Shown: positions 11,501 to 24,300, numbered from the stretch's first letter. The stretch is DNA of 64,000 nt from Epiperipatus broadwayi (GCA_028023455.1 JAQFVV010000014.1:2051336-2115335); one strand, 5' to 3'. Notes: generated by a model not told the origin, from the letters alone. Translations and numbers: made by a program.

Positions 11501-13690
11501 AGGTAATCCATTCCAGGTGTTAATAGCACTTTATTTAGCACTGATCTCAACTTCAATAGCTTTTTGGTTTTTGCTAGTGATGATATCTTTTGAATTTTAG
11601 GAACTATCTCTGTATTTACAATTACAGTATTGTTTGAGAGTAATTTTAATTTCAACATTTAAAATTGGGAATTCTTTTTATTTAAAATTATCCTACTAAC
11701 AGAAAATTAAATACACCTTTGAGCGATATGTTCATCGATCATTGTGAATCTCACATTCACATTTAAATATAATTTTAAACATAAGTGGTTTTATTTTAGC
11801 AATTTTATGACTTTTTAAATATATATAATGTCTTGGAGAAGAGTTGTTTAGATTATCATATTAAAATGGTTAAACAACCTGGTACTAACTATTCTATTTG
11901 CATATATGTATTTAATATGTTCACACTTTATTAAAATAAAAATATTTTAATAATAAAAAGAAATAACATGAACTTATATTTCTTCCAAAATAATATAATG
12001 TATATATAATTTATAATGTTTGTTTTTAAATACATTTCAAAATATAGACACATTGCTTTTTATTGTGCCTTTTTTTTTTTAATTATCTATATCACCTAAA
12101 GAAAGGCTTATTGTACTTTAAGCATACACCATTTAGTGAGATGGAGATGGGGTATGAACATTGATATTATTCAAATGAGCAACGATACGAGAATTGAATG
12201 AACGTATACTAAAATTAAAAATTTAAGTTATTATTATTATTTTGCCTCTTATTATAAAAAAAAAAATTATATATAGTTGTCAGATTGTATTCTGAATTTT
12301 ACAAATAAGAATGCAGTAAAAGTAATAGATGGCAGCACTTAACATGCTAGTGTAATAAAACTTTCAACATCGTAATAAAGAGGGGGGAGCGGGACATTGT
12401 AAGAAAATAATCTATTAATAAAAATAATTAAGAACTCTCTTAACTTTTTTAAAATAATAATAATGTAGCGTATTTGTTGTAATACAAAAAAAAAAAAAAG
12501 GGGGGGGGCGATAGTAATTATTTGCAAAAGTAATTAAAATTCTATTTCTTTTAATCTCCCCACTTCGTTTTCCTTGCAATGTTGATACTTGTAAGCACTG
12601 CAAAAATTAATAACTATACATTATAATTTTGAGTTATGATTATGATTATTAAAAAAAAAATATTAAAACTTTCACCAAATCAATTAAAATATTTCCACTA
12701 ACTCCTTTTTTCCCCTGCATTATTATATACCATCAAGGTTTTTATATTCTTGCAGTCAATATCTAATAGTTATTTCTCTCTTTGAAAACACATTAGAGAC
12801 AACTGTATAAAACTGACAAAAGCTTATGATTTAAATAAAGCCTTGGGACAAATGCTCTTTTAAAACAGTCTGATCGTGATTACAGACAAAAAAAAATGAA
12901 CAGATTTATTATCAGTTATTGCTTTCTCTAACAAAATGCTAAGACTAACATTCTTTTGAACATTCATGTATGTGTTTATATATCTGTGTATTACGAATAT
13001 AAAAACTATAATGATGTTTTGTTTTTAATTTATCTTAAATGCTATTATAATTTGCATGTAGAGGTATTACTTCTAGGTGATGAATGATTTGCATATATTT
13101 TGTAAATAAAACAACTGATAAAATACATAAAATATGATGTTGAATGTAAAAAATGATAATTTATATTTGTTTTTGAAAGATTAACTATAAAAAAACAGTT
13201 GTTTAAAAATATTTTTAATTAAAAAGGATTGATAATTCTAAAGAAAAATAGAATGTTAAAAATATATATATCAATATTTTTTTTTTAAATATCAATAATT
13301 AAAGAGGATTAGTAATAGCTCTAATTAAAAAGGTTGATAATAGTGATAATTAGTTAGATAAGAAATTAAATACTCCCATGTGATTTGCCTTCTATTAATT
13401 AGTGCAAGATCATAAAATGACTAGCTGATAAGAAAAGTCTGAGAATTTAAATTTGTTCACTCTTCCCAAGAGAACTGGATTTATAAACCTAGAGATTTGT
13501 ATTCAGCAGATAAGAAGTAGATCTAGGGCTATTCAAAGGTTGCCCCATCTTTTTATGATTTCTATAGGCCTTAAGGTTTAGAGCATACCTATGTACTAAA
13601 TTTGTATGTGGTACAATTGTTATAAGATAGTCTACCCAATATCTGTTCATTTGTGTTTAGTTTATATAATCAAACCAAGTTTTGTTTGCT
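8592..13690. other. Long AT-rich noncoding stretch
   Basis: About 5 kb of AT-rich DNA with T runs, a (TA)n tract near 10,415-10,430 and an A14/G9 run at 12,485-12,508. At 11,328-11,658 there are overlapping frames on both strands. The minus one contains KLRSVLNKVLLTPGMDYLRI, faintly like the linker/RNase H region of Gypsy-type pol, but I could not confirm it. No gene is supported. Confidence 0.5.
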
Positions 13691-13702
13691 ATTACATTAT
13701 TT

Positions 13703-14547
13703 AATAACTGAAACACAGGCTTATTCTATACCTGTGTCTTTATATGTAATATATAGGGTATATGAGCACAGACTTTCAGATGACCCATCACTCTCCACTC
13801 TATCTAATAACACTGATACACTCAAGCACATATATGCTGAAAAGATAAATAATCACCAATGTACGTATTTCATGCTAAACCAGCAATCATCAGTTGGTCC
13901 AGATTATGATCTCCCACACATATATACTATAAGTGCTCAGATATATATTGAGATAGACAATCCTCATACTTTAATGGACAGGCTCCAATCTTCTACACAC
14001 TCCAACTCTTCAACCGTCCATCCAATTGAAAATCTGATGATGGAATGGTCGAAGGCCATCCTGAGGCCGAGATTCTTGTCACACCGATGTTGACCTAAGA
14101 TCAATCTGAACCCCACATGTACAGGACATAATCCACTTAATACATATGCAAGGATGGGCAGACATCTCTACAATGCAATAACTGAAACACAGGCTTATCT
14201 TAGGTCAACATGGGTATGACAAGAATCTCGGCCTCAGGGTGGCCTTCGAGCATTTCATCATCAGATTTTCAATTGGATGGATGGTTGAAGAGTTGGAGTG
14301 TGTAGAAGATTGGAGCCTGTCCATTAAAGTATGAGGATTGTCTATCTTAATATATATCTGAGCACTTATAGTATATATGTATGGGAGATGATAATCTGGA
14401 CCAACTGATGATTGCTGGTTTAGCATAAAATACATATATTGGTGATTATTTATCTTTTCAGCACATATGTGCTTGAGTGTATCAGTGTTATTAGATAGAG
14501 TGGAGAGTGATGGGTCATCTGAAAGTCTGTGCTCACATACCCTATAT
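13703..14547. mobile_element. Inverted-arm repeat element with 12-bp target duplication
   Basis: Two arms of about 350 bp, 13,745-14,099 on the plus strand and 14,203-14,556 inverted, are nearly identical and separated by about 103 bp. A direct repeat AATAACTGAAACACAGGC occurs at 13,703 and 14,179, which implies a tandem unit of about 476 bp. The whole is bordered by ATTACATTATTT at 13,691-13,702 and 14,548-14,559. The arms can be translated in matching frames (YRVYEHRLSDDPS...) on both sides, but this follows from sequence identity and has no protein-family match I know. The layout, part tandem and part inverted with a long target duplication, is that of the hammerhead elements at 18.8 and 44.8 kb. 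Its presumed ribozyme core is not intact. Confidence 0.65.
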
Positions 14548-14644
14548 ATTACATTATTTGTTAATTTTCTATTGTTTATTTTTTGATGTCCACATGATAG
14601 CAAGATAAATTCCTCTGACTATAGTAATAGATAAAATTGAAACA

Positions 14645-15045
14645 GTTTTTAATATATGTTTTTTTACCAGTTTTTACTAATGGATTGGGGAATTGCACAA
14701 TGAAATGTTAAACAATATATGTCAGGAGTAATAAGTAAAGATTGAAAGCAAAATATAGGAGGGAAAGGACAACCATCACATATCACTGATATAATTGAAG
14801 GAATGAAGAGAATTAAATGAAGCTGGGCTGGATATATTTCAGAAGACATGATAATAATTATATAATGAAGTTTTGTAGAGGATCCTAAGAGTCTTAAAAG
14901 TCCTAAAAGGAGACCATCTATGAGAAAGATGGATGAAATAAAAAAGTAAGCTGTGTTGATTTTTGAAAAAAGAAGCAAGAAATTGGGAAAATTGGATTAA
15001 ACATAGAGGAACTTTCTTCCTACAATTAATTGATTGATAATGTTT
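14645..15045 (+). pseudogene. 5'-truncated RTE LINE, 3' end of ORF
   Basis: Plus-strand pieces match the C-terminal end of the intact element at 1.2-4.5 kb: FLPVFTN (VLPVLTY in the intact ORF), then DNA equivalent to the MERCMLGV block, IKLGWAGYI-like and KRRPSMRKMDEIKK, and finally a WIKLGET-like stretch ending near 15,040. Several stops and frameshifts are present. It is a dead, strongly 5'-truncated copy, adjacent to but separate from the inverted-arm element. Confidence 0.75.
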
Positions 15046-16486
15046 GAAACTGTCACTGATAATTATAAGTAAGAAAAGTAAAATAGCATTTTTAATAACA
15101 TTTTGGGGCACAAGAACAATGATAAATATATTATTTATTAATTATGTCAATTGCCAGATGATGAAGGTTTTATGTAGTTTTCCATCATTACTTTTCATCC
15201 TCCAATTAAAAATAGCTAAGTACAGATTGCTAAACAATATAAAATAAGTAATGTCAACCTGAAAGAAAAATCCTGAAACTGATTAAAACTGGAAAAAATA
15301 ATACAGATTGCCCAATCTGATTCAAATTTAGGTTATAACATGATAAATAGATATATCATTAATGTAAAATTAAGCCATCAATTTCAATGTATAAAAATTA
15401 TTATTTTTATTCCCCAGACTAAACTTTAATGCTTACTAGAATTGTTCTTTAGAGTTAAAGATTTCAGGATTAAAGTTACTACTAATTGCAATACTTAACT
15501 GTCATATATTTTTCCAAGTAATTAATTCAATTATTTTATTTAAATAAAATTTTCCATATTAAAACTTAATTCCCCAGTAAAAATTTCTTATAAGAATTGA
15601 TCACATGAAATTATGATTTACTGAATCTGCCAAAATGATATATAATAATAAAAATATTCATAATCAATAATCTAATTCAATGAGTTCTTATTTATTACAA
15701 ATCTTGAGTTATATTTATAATCTACAAAATCGTCAAATTGGAAAAGAATAAATATCTTTATGCTGTTCTTCCATAAAATAATAATCAGAAAATAATAAAT
15801 TCTTACAACAGCTATATAAATATCAAAAAAAAAAAATTATATACATAAAAAGCCTTTTTCTGCACCTGATTCGGAGCCCTTTTCAAATGTTAATAATCTA
15901 TTATGTTAACGAACTATTACAGACATAAAATTATCTAGTGTTCAATAATGAAATTAAAACAACCAATACTAATATAAATCATTAAAATAAATCAAAACCT
16001 ATATATAAATCCAGTAATTACAAAATAATTGACTATATCATAACAATATAATAAATAAAATAAATTACATGCATTTTTTTTTTACAATTATATATATGTC
16101 AATTTATATAATTTTGCATTCATTTTTAATTAACCAGTTATTAACCAAATTTATAAAAGTCTTGTAAGCATTCATACAATTATTTAAATTATTTTTAATA
16201 TAATATGTTTTGTATATTTGTCTCTTTTTTTTTTTTTTTTTTGGATCTTTGATGTTATTTAAACATTTAATACTTTTTGTAACATCTATTCTATACCCAT
16301 ATTTTAAGTAATGAATATATAATACAGATTTATCTTCTTTTCTATTAATTGTATTATTATGTTTTTTGCTCTTACCTCTAATTGTTTGCCAGTATGCCCA
16401 AAGTAAACCATTTTATAAATTTTGCATGTAATTTTATATATAATTTTTTTTTGTACCGTATATTATCTCTTAACCTATAATTACCT
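15046..16486. other. AT-rich intervening DNA
   Basis: No gene, RNA or bounded repeat recognised. Contains long A and T runs, for example T18 near 16,226-16,242. Confidence 0.5.
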
Positions 16487-16626
16487 ATTAATAGATCGAG
16501 ATTTTTACTGTTTGACCAGCCTGTATTTATATCCTAAGATATATAATACATTGAGTATAACAAAAATTATATTCAGAAGGATATAAATATTGGCTGGTCA
16601 AACAGTAAAAATCTCAATCTATTAAT
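16487..16626. repeat. Short palindromic element (MITE-like hairpin)
   Basis: Two arms of about 48 bp, starting ATTAATAGATCGAGATTTTT at the left and mirrored at 16,578-16,626, surround a ~45-bp loop. The arms contain GTTTGACCAGCC and its complement and pair with very few mismatches. It may be a foldback MITE or a fixed hairpin. No flanking duplication is clear. Confidence 0.7.
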
Positions 16627-17871
16627 TTCTTCATCTTTAGCATCAGAATTTATCCAGATTTTTACTATCAAGATTTTTATAATCATAATTTCTGAACTGA
16701 TTTCAATATAATTTTCAACTTCATTATTTTTTTGAAATATTGAAACTAGTTTTATTCTTTATCTCTTTTGATTTCATTATGAAATTATACATCTCTTATG
16801 ACAGTAACATCCATTGTTTTCCAAATGATATTGTGCAATTGTTTGCTGCTTTTTTTTTTACATTTCTTAGTCAAGCTATTTGATTGTATATTTCTAAGAT
16901 TTTTGATTTTATCTTGTATTTGAATCATAATCTGATTCAGTTAAGTGTATCATCTGTGCTTCCTACATAACATTGCAACTTCTGGTAATTAATGTTTTTC
17001 TTATTTAGGTTTCATCTTCTATACTTATGTTTCTACTTATGACTTTTTTCTATTTTTTTCAACTTTGTAAACTGTTTACATTGCAATTAACTGTTATTGT
17101 CATGTATGTTAGTGCTATTAAATTGATATTATGAAACCACATGTCTTCACTTGTTTATAAATGTTTTGTGTCTACTTGAGATTGTGAACCAAAATTTCAT
17201 TTTGCTATTTTTTCAAAAAACTATTTATTTTATCATGAATTATTAAATTGTATAACTTTATGCAATTAACAGTTCCCCTATAATTTTATAGTTTAACTCA
17301 CATTTCTTAACATAACATATTTTTTCCATATCATATTTGAAATTTTAGAGGCTTCTTTTTAAAACATTAATTTGTCAAGCCTCATATTAAGAAACCATTT
17401 TCTAAAAATTGGTAGGATATTTCTCAGCATACTAGCAAAATATGTAGTTATATGATTTGATACTTTTAATAATTGAAATACAGGAACAATTAATGTGTCA
17501 ATCATTTAAAAATAAGTTATAATATAAATGTATTGTAATACTATATGAAAATCATGGATTTTGTCCAGGTTATGTCAAATTAGGCAAGATCTCTGACTGT
17601 GACAAAGTATTTATTTTGATAGCAATATGCTGTGAAATTAGTGTTCTTGAATATTATTTATTGTTCAAGGTAATACACTGTGTATCAAGCATAGATTAAA
17701 TTAGAATATTATCATTAGTATAAACTCAAATTTTATTTAATAATCTTCATTTGTAAATAAAATATTCTTATTTTTTTTATTTAAATTTCGGAAAAATAAT
17801 TATAATTTCATGAAAGAAAAATTTTGTTGTCATCAAAAGAAAAATGAACTCTGAAATATTCATAATGAAAC

Positions 17872-17923
<52 letters not shown>

Positions 17924-18738
17924 TGATGATGATGATGATGATAATAATAATAAAATTTAAATTAAATTCTATTTAGAAAATAAATGTCCTCTGAAACAAA
18001 ATTGATCATGCTAAGATAGATATATTGGAGAAATAATTTTAACTAAATAAAAAATTATTTATATTGTACTGGTCAGACTTGTATGTTAATCTGACAAGAG
18101 TTGGAATCTGAGCAAAAGTACCTCAACTCAAGCCATGCCCAAGATACATAGATCAGGAGCAATCATGAATTTTGCTGTATTTGCTCATTTTCCATATCCA
18201 TAGCATTATGAGCAATATCTCTGATGATAGCAGATGGATTTCATTTGTTCCACTTTCAGAGACACAGAAGAGAGATGAGATCTTCAGGGAAATGTGACAT
18301 TAATTACTTAAAACCGCTAACATGGGAGGAGAGTTTCACAATTAGACTGATATTCTATTACAGACAAAATTAATGAAATGCAAGTGGCTAGCATGAGATA
18401 AAGTAGAGCATGAATTATAATTTATAGCAACCCTTTTACGATGTGCATGCGGAAAATGATACTAAGACAAAGAATGATTGAAATAGTAATCGATTATGGA
18501 ATATTAATAGTATTATTACTATAATTAATGAGGAATTGAACACTTAAATAGTGATAAATATAAATTTAATAAACACAAATGATAAATTTATTTACATGTG
18601 ATAACAAGTTAATAGAGTATAGATTTCACATATTTTTAGTGATGGTTTCCATATCCTATGGGTTACATAGTGTTGCTGTACATTATAGAATATGGCTTAC
18701 AACAATATTGAAGAATACGCAAATAGAAACTGAACATA
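16627..18738. other. AT-rich DNA with a triplet repeat
   Basis: No coding signal. The only defined feature is the AAT/ATG microsatellite at 17,872-17,953. Confidence 0.5.
17872..17953. repeat. (AAT)n-(GAT)n compound microsatellite
   Basis: About 17 AAT triplets followed by six GAT triplets and four ATA triplets. Confidence 0.95.
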
Positions 18739-18901
18739 TATAATGAATATATTATCAATAAAGCAAGTCATGTATAATGCGACATTGCTTTTATAAGCTT
18801 ATATTTACAAAATTGTAATACAGAGACTGTACCAATAGCTCAAACAAGCTCTTAATTGATAAGTATGGTAAGAGAAAATATTTAAAATATCTATCCGAAA
18901 T

Positions 18902-18967
18902 ACTCTTATTCCCAGACCAATTGGTTTTGAGCTTATGGCTCACCTCAGGGTGAGGGGCTAAAATATT
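18902..18967 (-). ncRNA. Degenerate hammerhead fold, opposite arm
   Basis: The mirror copy of the fold at 19,222-19,288. It also has CUGAGGU, with stem II GAGC/GCUC, AAAA replacing GAAA, stem III ACC/GGU around AAUU, and GUC. It has two core changes and is likely inactive. Confidence 0.4.
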
Positions 18968-19221
18968 CAGACACTAGATCTAAAATATCTTCTCAAAACC
19001 CAGCACTTATTTCATATGTAACATTTAAGTAGAAACTCTGAAGTTTTCAGACATGAAAATGTCTTTTACTCCAGATGAATTTGGTTCAGTCCCATATAGC
19101 TATTTAAATTAGATAGCTGGAGTAAAAGACATTTTCATGTCCAAAAACTTCAGTTTTTACTTAAATATTATGCATGAAATAAGTGCTAGGTTTTGAGTTG
19201 ATATTTTAGATCTAAAATCTG

Positions 19222-19288
19222 AATATTCTAGCTTTTCACTGAGGTGAGCCATAAGCTTGAAAGCAATTGGTCTGGGGATAAGAATATT
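19222..19288 (+). ncRNA. Degenerate hammerhead ribozyme fold
   Basis: Stem I AAUAUUCU, internal loop AGC, UUUUCA; CUGAGGU in place of CUGANGA (A9 changed to U); stem II GAGC/GCUU with a CAUAA loop; GAAA; a longer stem III around AAUU; GUC; then UGGGGA, UA, AGAAUAUU closing stem I. The AGC/UA internal loop in stem I is the same as in the 45-kb ribozymes while the outer helix sequence differs and still pairs. With A9 replaced it is probably inactive. Confidence 0.5.
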
Positions 19289-19383
19289 TCGGATAGAGAT
19301 TTTAAATATTTTCTCTTACTGCACTTATCAATTAAGAGTTTGTTTGAGCTATTGGTATGCTTTCTGTATAATGAATATATTAT

Positions 19384-22300
19384 ATGTCGTATATTCAGGA
19401 CAATGCTTCTTAATATGCTAATTGAAAGAAGATATCAATTGTAAAATAGATTTATATTAATGTTATACTACGTAGAGTAGAACCTTGTTTATATAAAACC
19501 ATGTTTGAATTAAGTTACCATAACAATACAATGAGGATGCATTGTCAAAGATATTACACATCTTATTTGGCCAATAGTCATACGTTAAATCAATCATTTG
19601 GAATGAATAAGCATCTATTTGCACATTTAACTGGACAATTCTGATTTGATAGAATTACTAAATGTTGTTTTCCAGCATATTCAAAGTTTGTTCAAATGAG
19701 AGGGTGTCTAGCTTAAATAACCTTTAAGATGGTATTTCTAATGAATATTAATAATAGATAGAATGATTTACAGATCACAACATTATGAGTTATGGATATA
19801 GTAAGGCAATATAAAATATTACTGAGAAGTTTGCGGTACTAACCTAATGGTAGCATTAGAAATGTTAAGTCCATTTAGGGACCAAAAGGGCTTCATCAAT
19901 TATTAACAATTGTGAAAATCCACCTACACCTGTGACAGGATGGGATTTGGAGAAGTGGTCAGTAAGGGGTGCCATGGTCCAGGTTTTCTGATGTTATCCT
20001 ATACAGAGACTCTCTACAACCTGACATTATCCTGGAGACAATGCTTCCAAACTCATTATGGAACAAGTGATGAGAAAAATGACCCAGGACCTCTGGATAT
20101 TGGTTTTGACAAAGCAATAATATGAAGTTTAATAATGCTATCAGGAGTAAGCCTAAAACTGTCCTAAATTAATAATATCTAACATAATGACTTGACAAAA
20201 TTTAACCATCCTTATAGGTATGTATGTGATCTTGATTAATAATTAGAATGTCAAAAATATAGAAGGGGAAAAATATTCTTCCTTTCATTAAACAAACCCA
20301 ACTATGCTTAATGGGTAAACAATTACATTGCCAAATTATAACGCTTGATGGTGTGACATGCAAATGATTGATTATCAAACAGAAATGATAAGGCCATTAA
20401 ATTTACTTTAAAGAATATAAAATATAATTAAATCCATAATGCCAAGCATAATAAGAAATTGATATCATAAAAGACGACAGCTTATAGTCTTTCATTAAGC
20501 AAATATAACCATTAAATAATATTCCATCGAGCAGACCTTCATTTGGTAAGAAGACTTACATTTAAGTATTCTGTAATATTGGGATGGAGAATCAGAATAA
20601 TATTGGTTCGCTATATTGAGTCATTAGCATATTAAAATCAAATCTAACCACAGTCCATAATTATAATAAAATAAAATTTAAGTTTGCCTCATTGAAATAG
20701 TAAATATAAATAAAACGTGAAACCTAATGAATACAATTACAAATTAGAGATTCATAGATTCGTGCATTCATATTTTACAGATAGAGAATCATTATGAAAT
20801 GAGTTACAATTATTATAATTTGCACAACATTGCCAATTACTCGATGGGCAGAAAGTTACATTATAATTGAGAGCAAATTATAGTTAAATGGATTAAGATG
20901 AAGAGTTCATGTTAGTGGCATAGATGAGATTACTTTCTGGTGACTTGATGGCTATATGGGTTGATACACACAAAAAATAACATCTGGAAAGCATCATCAG
21001 CATTACAGAGTTCAGGTAAATAATTGTCAGGATTTTTCAGGAATTAATACATAGCAGTTCTGAAGTGAGGATGGTATGGTAGAATAGAGGTTTGGAAATA
21101 ATCTTGGTAAGATTGGAAAAAGTGAATTTCTTCCATCTACTAGAAGTCATTTTATCAATGTTTTGAGTGACATGGATTCAGTTAGCAATATTTCTCTGAA
21201 AAGTAAAAGAGTGCTCTCTATTGAATTTTGGCAGTATTTATACACTGAGACACTCAAATATGCATTACATGGCATGTCTTTATTTATCTTTTGATTAAAG
21301 TTACATTTTACAGATGAAAACAAGATAAGTTCTGGAGGAAATTATTCTATTCTATTTCTGTATTGGAAATGGATTCACAAGATATAATTTCCATTAAAAT
21401 TTAGAATGGCTAAAATCCATCTAATTTAACAATGACATTTTAAAATAAGCAAGGTACCTTCGTTTGTTTCTTAAATTTAGAATTATAGTAATTATTCTCC
21501 AGAACCTTCTATGATATTGCATCAGCTTTATAGATGATCTACATAAATCAAATAATATACAGAATATACTTCAATAAAATGAATAAATATTATCTATAAT
21601 ATTTTTTTGTGTCTGTAATTCATACACACACATACACGACTATTTAAGATGATGGAAATTTTAAATATTTCCAAATTAAAACATAAATGAATAGTGTGTC
21701 TGTGTTTAATATTGAAGCAATCAATCTTAGCTTAAGATTGTGCTTCATGTTTCTACTTACTAACCTGCGTTTAAATCCCTATTTCCCATCCCGCTCTTTT
21801 TGCCATGTATATATATATTTCATGTTTATATTTGAGATGCACGCCTAAGTTATAAAATTTAATGTTTCAATAACATGTTTTAAAATTATTATTAATTCTT
21901 TTTATTAATTATTAGTTATTTTTTTATTAAAGTATTATCGATGCGGCTCAAATATATACATAGGAGCAAAACTTACTAACAAAATATTGATGTTTTTAAA
22001 TATTTATTATATGTCATTTTTAACTTTTTCTTTTAAATTGCTTGTTTTTCTATTAAACTGTATATTTATTATAAAATCCAATATGGAAGATGTGACTGTT
22101 GTTAATTGTCCAAAAATAATTAAAGGGAGGTATTTTTTAATTAAAGTTTTACTTAAAATAAATGGGATTAAGTAGATTAAAGATTTTCTTTTGTATAAAA
22201 CGTGTTGTCAAATATATTTCTAATCTGGAAATAGATTTGAATTTATTTTTGGATGTTATCTTACTGTTTCATCTTCAAAAACCACTGATAAAAGAAAAAG

Positions 22301-23400
22301 TATAAAATGACTGAATTTTGAATCAGATTAGATTAGCTACTCTAGTGAAAATGATTGTTAACATCGTGGTGAAACTTAAAATGATGTAGCAGTAAATCCA
22401 CCACTCTTCAGCAGCCTCTGCCGCTACCATAATATCCTGCTGCTTTGAAATGAAGAAAGGTCTAAAAGAACTTCAGTGTGTTAATAGAAGCTTGCTGCCA
22501 CAGGAAAACTTGCAATCTTTTAAATTGAACTCTTAAAACTGCAAGGTAATTTTTCAAGCCGTCACCTCAAACTAAATCTAGCCTAAATAATCTATCAAGA
22601 TCTCTTCTCATGTATTTTTTAACTTTGCCTTTATATATATATATATCTGTGAATGTAATTTTGCTCTCAAATGATTTCTTTATATCTAATCCTATCTCAC
22701 ATGCTTTTAACCTTCCTTAACTTTAGTGCGGTCAATTATTTATAGTTATTTATTACTTGATTTTATATATATATATGCTTTTTTATTAATTTGCTAATCT
22801 CAAACAAACTGGTGAGCTTAATTTATAAAAATCTTTTTTTGTCATTTTTTAAGTAAACCTTTATGAAGCAAGTTATAAACGTCCATTTAAAACAATGCAT
22901 TATTAATTAATATACTCGCCAGATTGTTTTTCGAGCCAACATTCTATTTATGTTTTAATATAATATATATATATATTTGTTTAACTCTGGATTGTCTACC
23001 AGTGTAAATCCAGAACTTAAGCTAATTAACACTTTGAAATCTTTTAAAATGTTTTGTTTTTATTCAATTCTGAAAGGGTGACCCATTAATTATTTTCTAT
23101 AACTGCCAGTCTTCTTATATTTTCCATACTCTTAAAATTTCAAATCTTGTATTTAAATATTTCAGTTATTGTAAAATCAACAAAGGTGAGATTGATTTAT
23201 TTTAACTAGCAGAAAAAGAGATGGGGGAAAATCTTAATGTTTTTTTTACTAAATCAAATCTTAACGTATATTTTATTAATTTGAAATCTAAATCTTAATG
23301 TTTCTTTTGCTAAATAAAATCTTCAAATATATTTTAGTAAGTGAAATCTAAATTTCTCTATATATATTATAATTGCATGGCATATTATAGTATTCAAACA
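19384..23400. other. Noncoding DNA, partly more complex than the AT background
   Basis: Between about 19,600 and 21,300 the sequence is less simple and richer in G and C than its surroundings (for example 19,915-20,125, with a 61-residue frame rich in W, C and G). It looks like old repeat-derived DNA, but I could not assign a family. A GC-richer patch at 22,385-22,570 with a possible donor (CAAGGTAATT near 22,540) is also unassigned. Confidence 0.4.
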
Positions 23401-23404
23401 AGGG

Positions 23405-23590
23405 TCATTTATTTTTAAAGCAGTAAAACTTTTCAAGGTCATTAGTGACATTTATCATTCGTACTGCATTCCTGACATATAGCCAATCTTTGTGAATATA
23501 TATGTGCTTCTTAATCTGGGGGTTATGACAAGTTCGAACCCATAGATTTCTTCTCGTTCCATAGATAGTTGAGCTATCTGGAACCACATT
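23405..23590 (-). mobile_element. tRNA-derived SINE (head plus short body)
   Basis: On the minus strand the head starts near 23,588 with GGTTCCAGATAGCTCAACTA. The RNA polymerase III A box TAGCTCAACTA is at 23,566-23,576, and the B box GGTTCGAAC is about 30 nt downstream (23,532-23,540), followed by TTGTCATAACCCC. This spacing is normal for a tRNA-like promoter. The acceptor stem is not preserved, so it is not a functional tRNA. The body runs toward 23,405. The GC-rich block at 23,640-23,780 on the other side may belong to the same insertion. Confidence 0.5.
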
Positions 23591-24202
23591 TATTCCATAT
23601 CAAATGCCTCTGGTGGTGATCTTGTAAGTTTGGAATATGCTATCCATATATACTTTGTAGATAAAAGACCTCTCACATCGGTTATACCAGCAAAAGTCTG
23701 GGCCACGCCCTGCCTATCCACTTTTCTCTAAGCACTACCCAAGAAGGGGGTGTGAGATTTTGTTTTTCATCCAGAAGCACAACCTTTTCCTCTTAGATAT
23801 TTTTAGGCTATTATGTCAGCACCGCAAACTTGTTTGTATTATTATTATTATTTCTTTTGCTTCATGACCCAGTTTTAATGATCTAATATTAAAATTAAGC
23901 TTTGCTTAAAAGATATATATAAATGCCAATTACTTCTATTTTATTAATTAAGTTTATTTCAATCATATACAATCCTACCTTCGTAATTTATATATCTATA
24001 TTTAAGAGTATCTATATGCCTTGAGAAAAATAAAGTGTTCATCTTACTATTGTTAAATTATTTTCATTAAATATTTTGTCGTAGTTTCAAATATAATGTT
24101 TTCAAATGTATTTCGTTTATTTTCACGACCTCAATGGCATGGAAATAATTTATATCATATATATAATGAATTTCGGAATGCTCCTAATAATATATATGTT
24201 AG

Positions 24203-24300
24203 TCACCATGTTTCAGAACCATAAATCAAAGCATTAATAGAAATTTTGTGTAACTTCTTTCTAATACTGATTGGCATCTTAATATTGGACCCACCAAAGA
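24203..24300 (-). pseudogene. Fragment of an RTE-like LINE reverse transcriptase
   Basis: The minus strand reads MPISIRKKLHKI then ALIYGSETW, equivalent to [12 protein letters not shown] and LTYGSETW of the intact LINE at 1.2-4.5 kb. It is about 100 bp and lies inside the long-TIR element. Confidence 0.6.

Larger units (their letters stand above)
18756..19366. mobile_element. Inverted-arm hammerhead-type element
   Basis: Two diverged arms (about 18,815-19,076 and 19,112-19,360) run in opposite directions around a ~35-bp centre. A 17-bp direct repeat TATAATGAATATATTAT flanks the element (18,739-18,755 and 19,367-19,383). Each arm contains a hammerhead-like fold in its own orientation. The left portion (AAGTCATGTATAATG..., CCAATAGCTC) matches the beginning of the 6.5-kb element, so the two are one family. 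No coding capacity. Arm divergence suggests it is older than the 44.8-kb copy. Confidence 0.65.

Noticed and set aside
11328-11658. Overlapping frames on both strands, one with a faint Gypsy pol flavour
   Set aside because: The similarity is too weak to call; there are no catalytic motifs and no flanking element structure.
14034-14090. CTGATGA followed by a GGCC hairpin as a hammerhead
   Set aside because: GAGA replaces GAAA, stem I strands do not pair, and stem II cannot be drawn convincingly.
13653-14603. Two similar 130-146-residue frames on opposite strands
   Set aside because: They translate the two arms of one inverted repeat. Their similarity follows from DNA identity, there is no recognisable domain, and no promoter is visible.
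23530-23590. A functional tRNA gene
   Set aside because: A and B boxes are present but the acceptor and anticodon stems do not form, so a SINE head is more likely.
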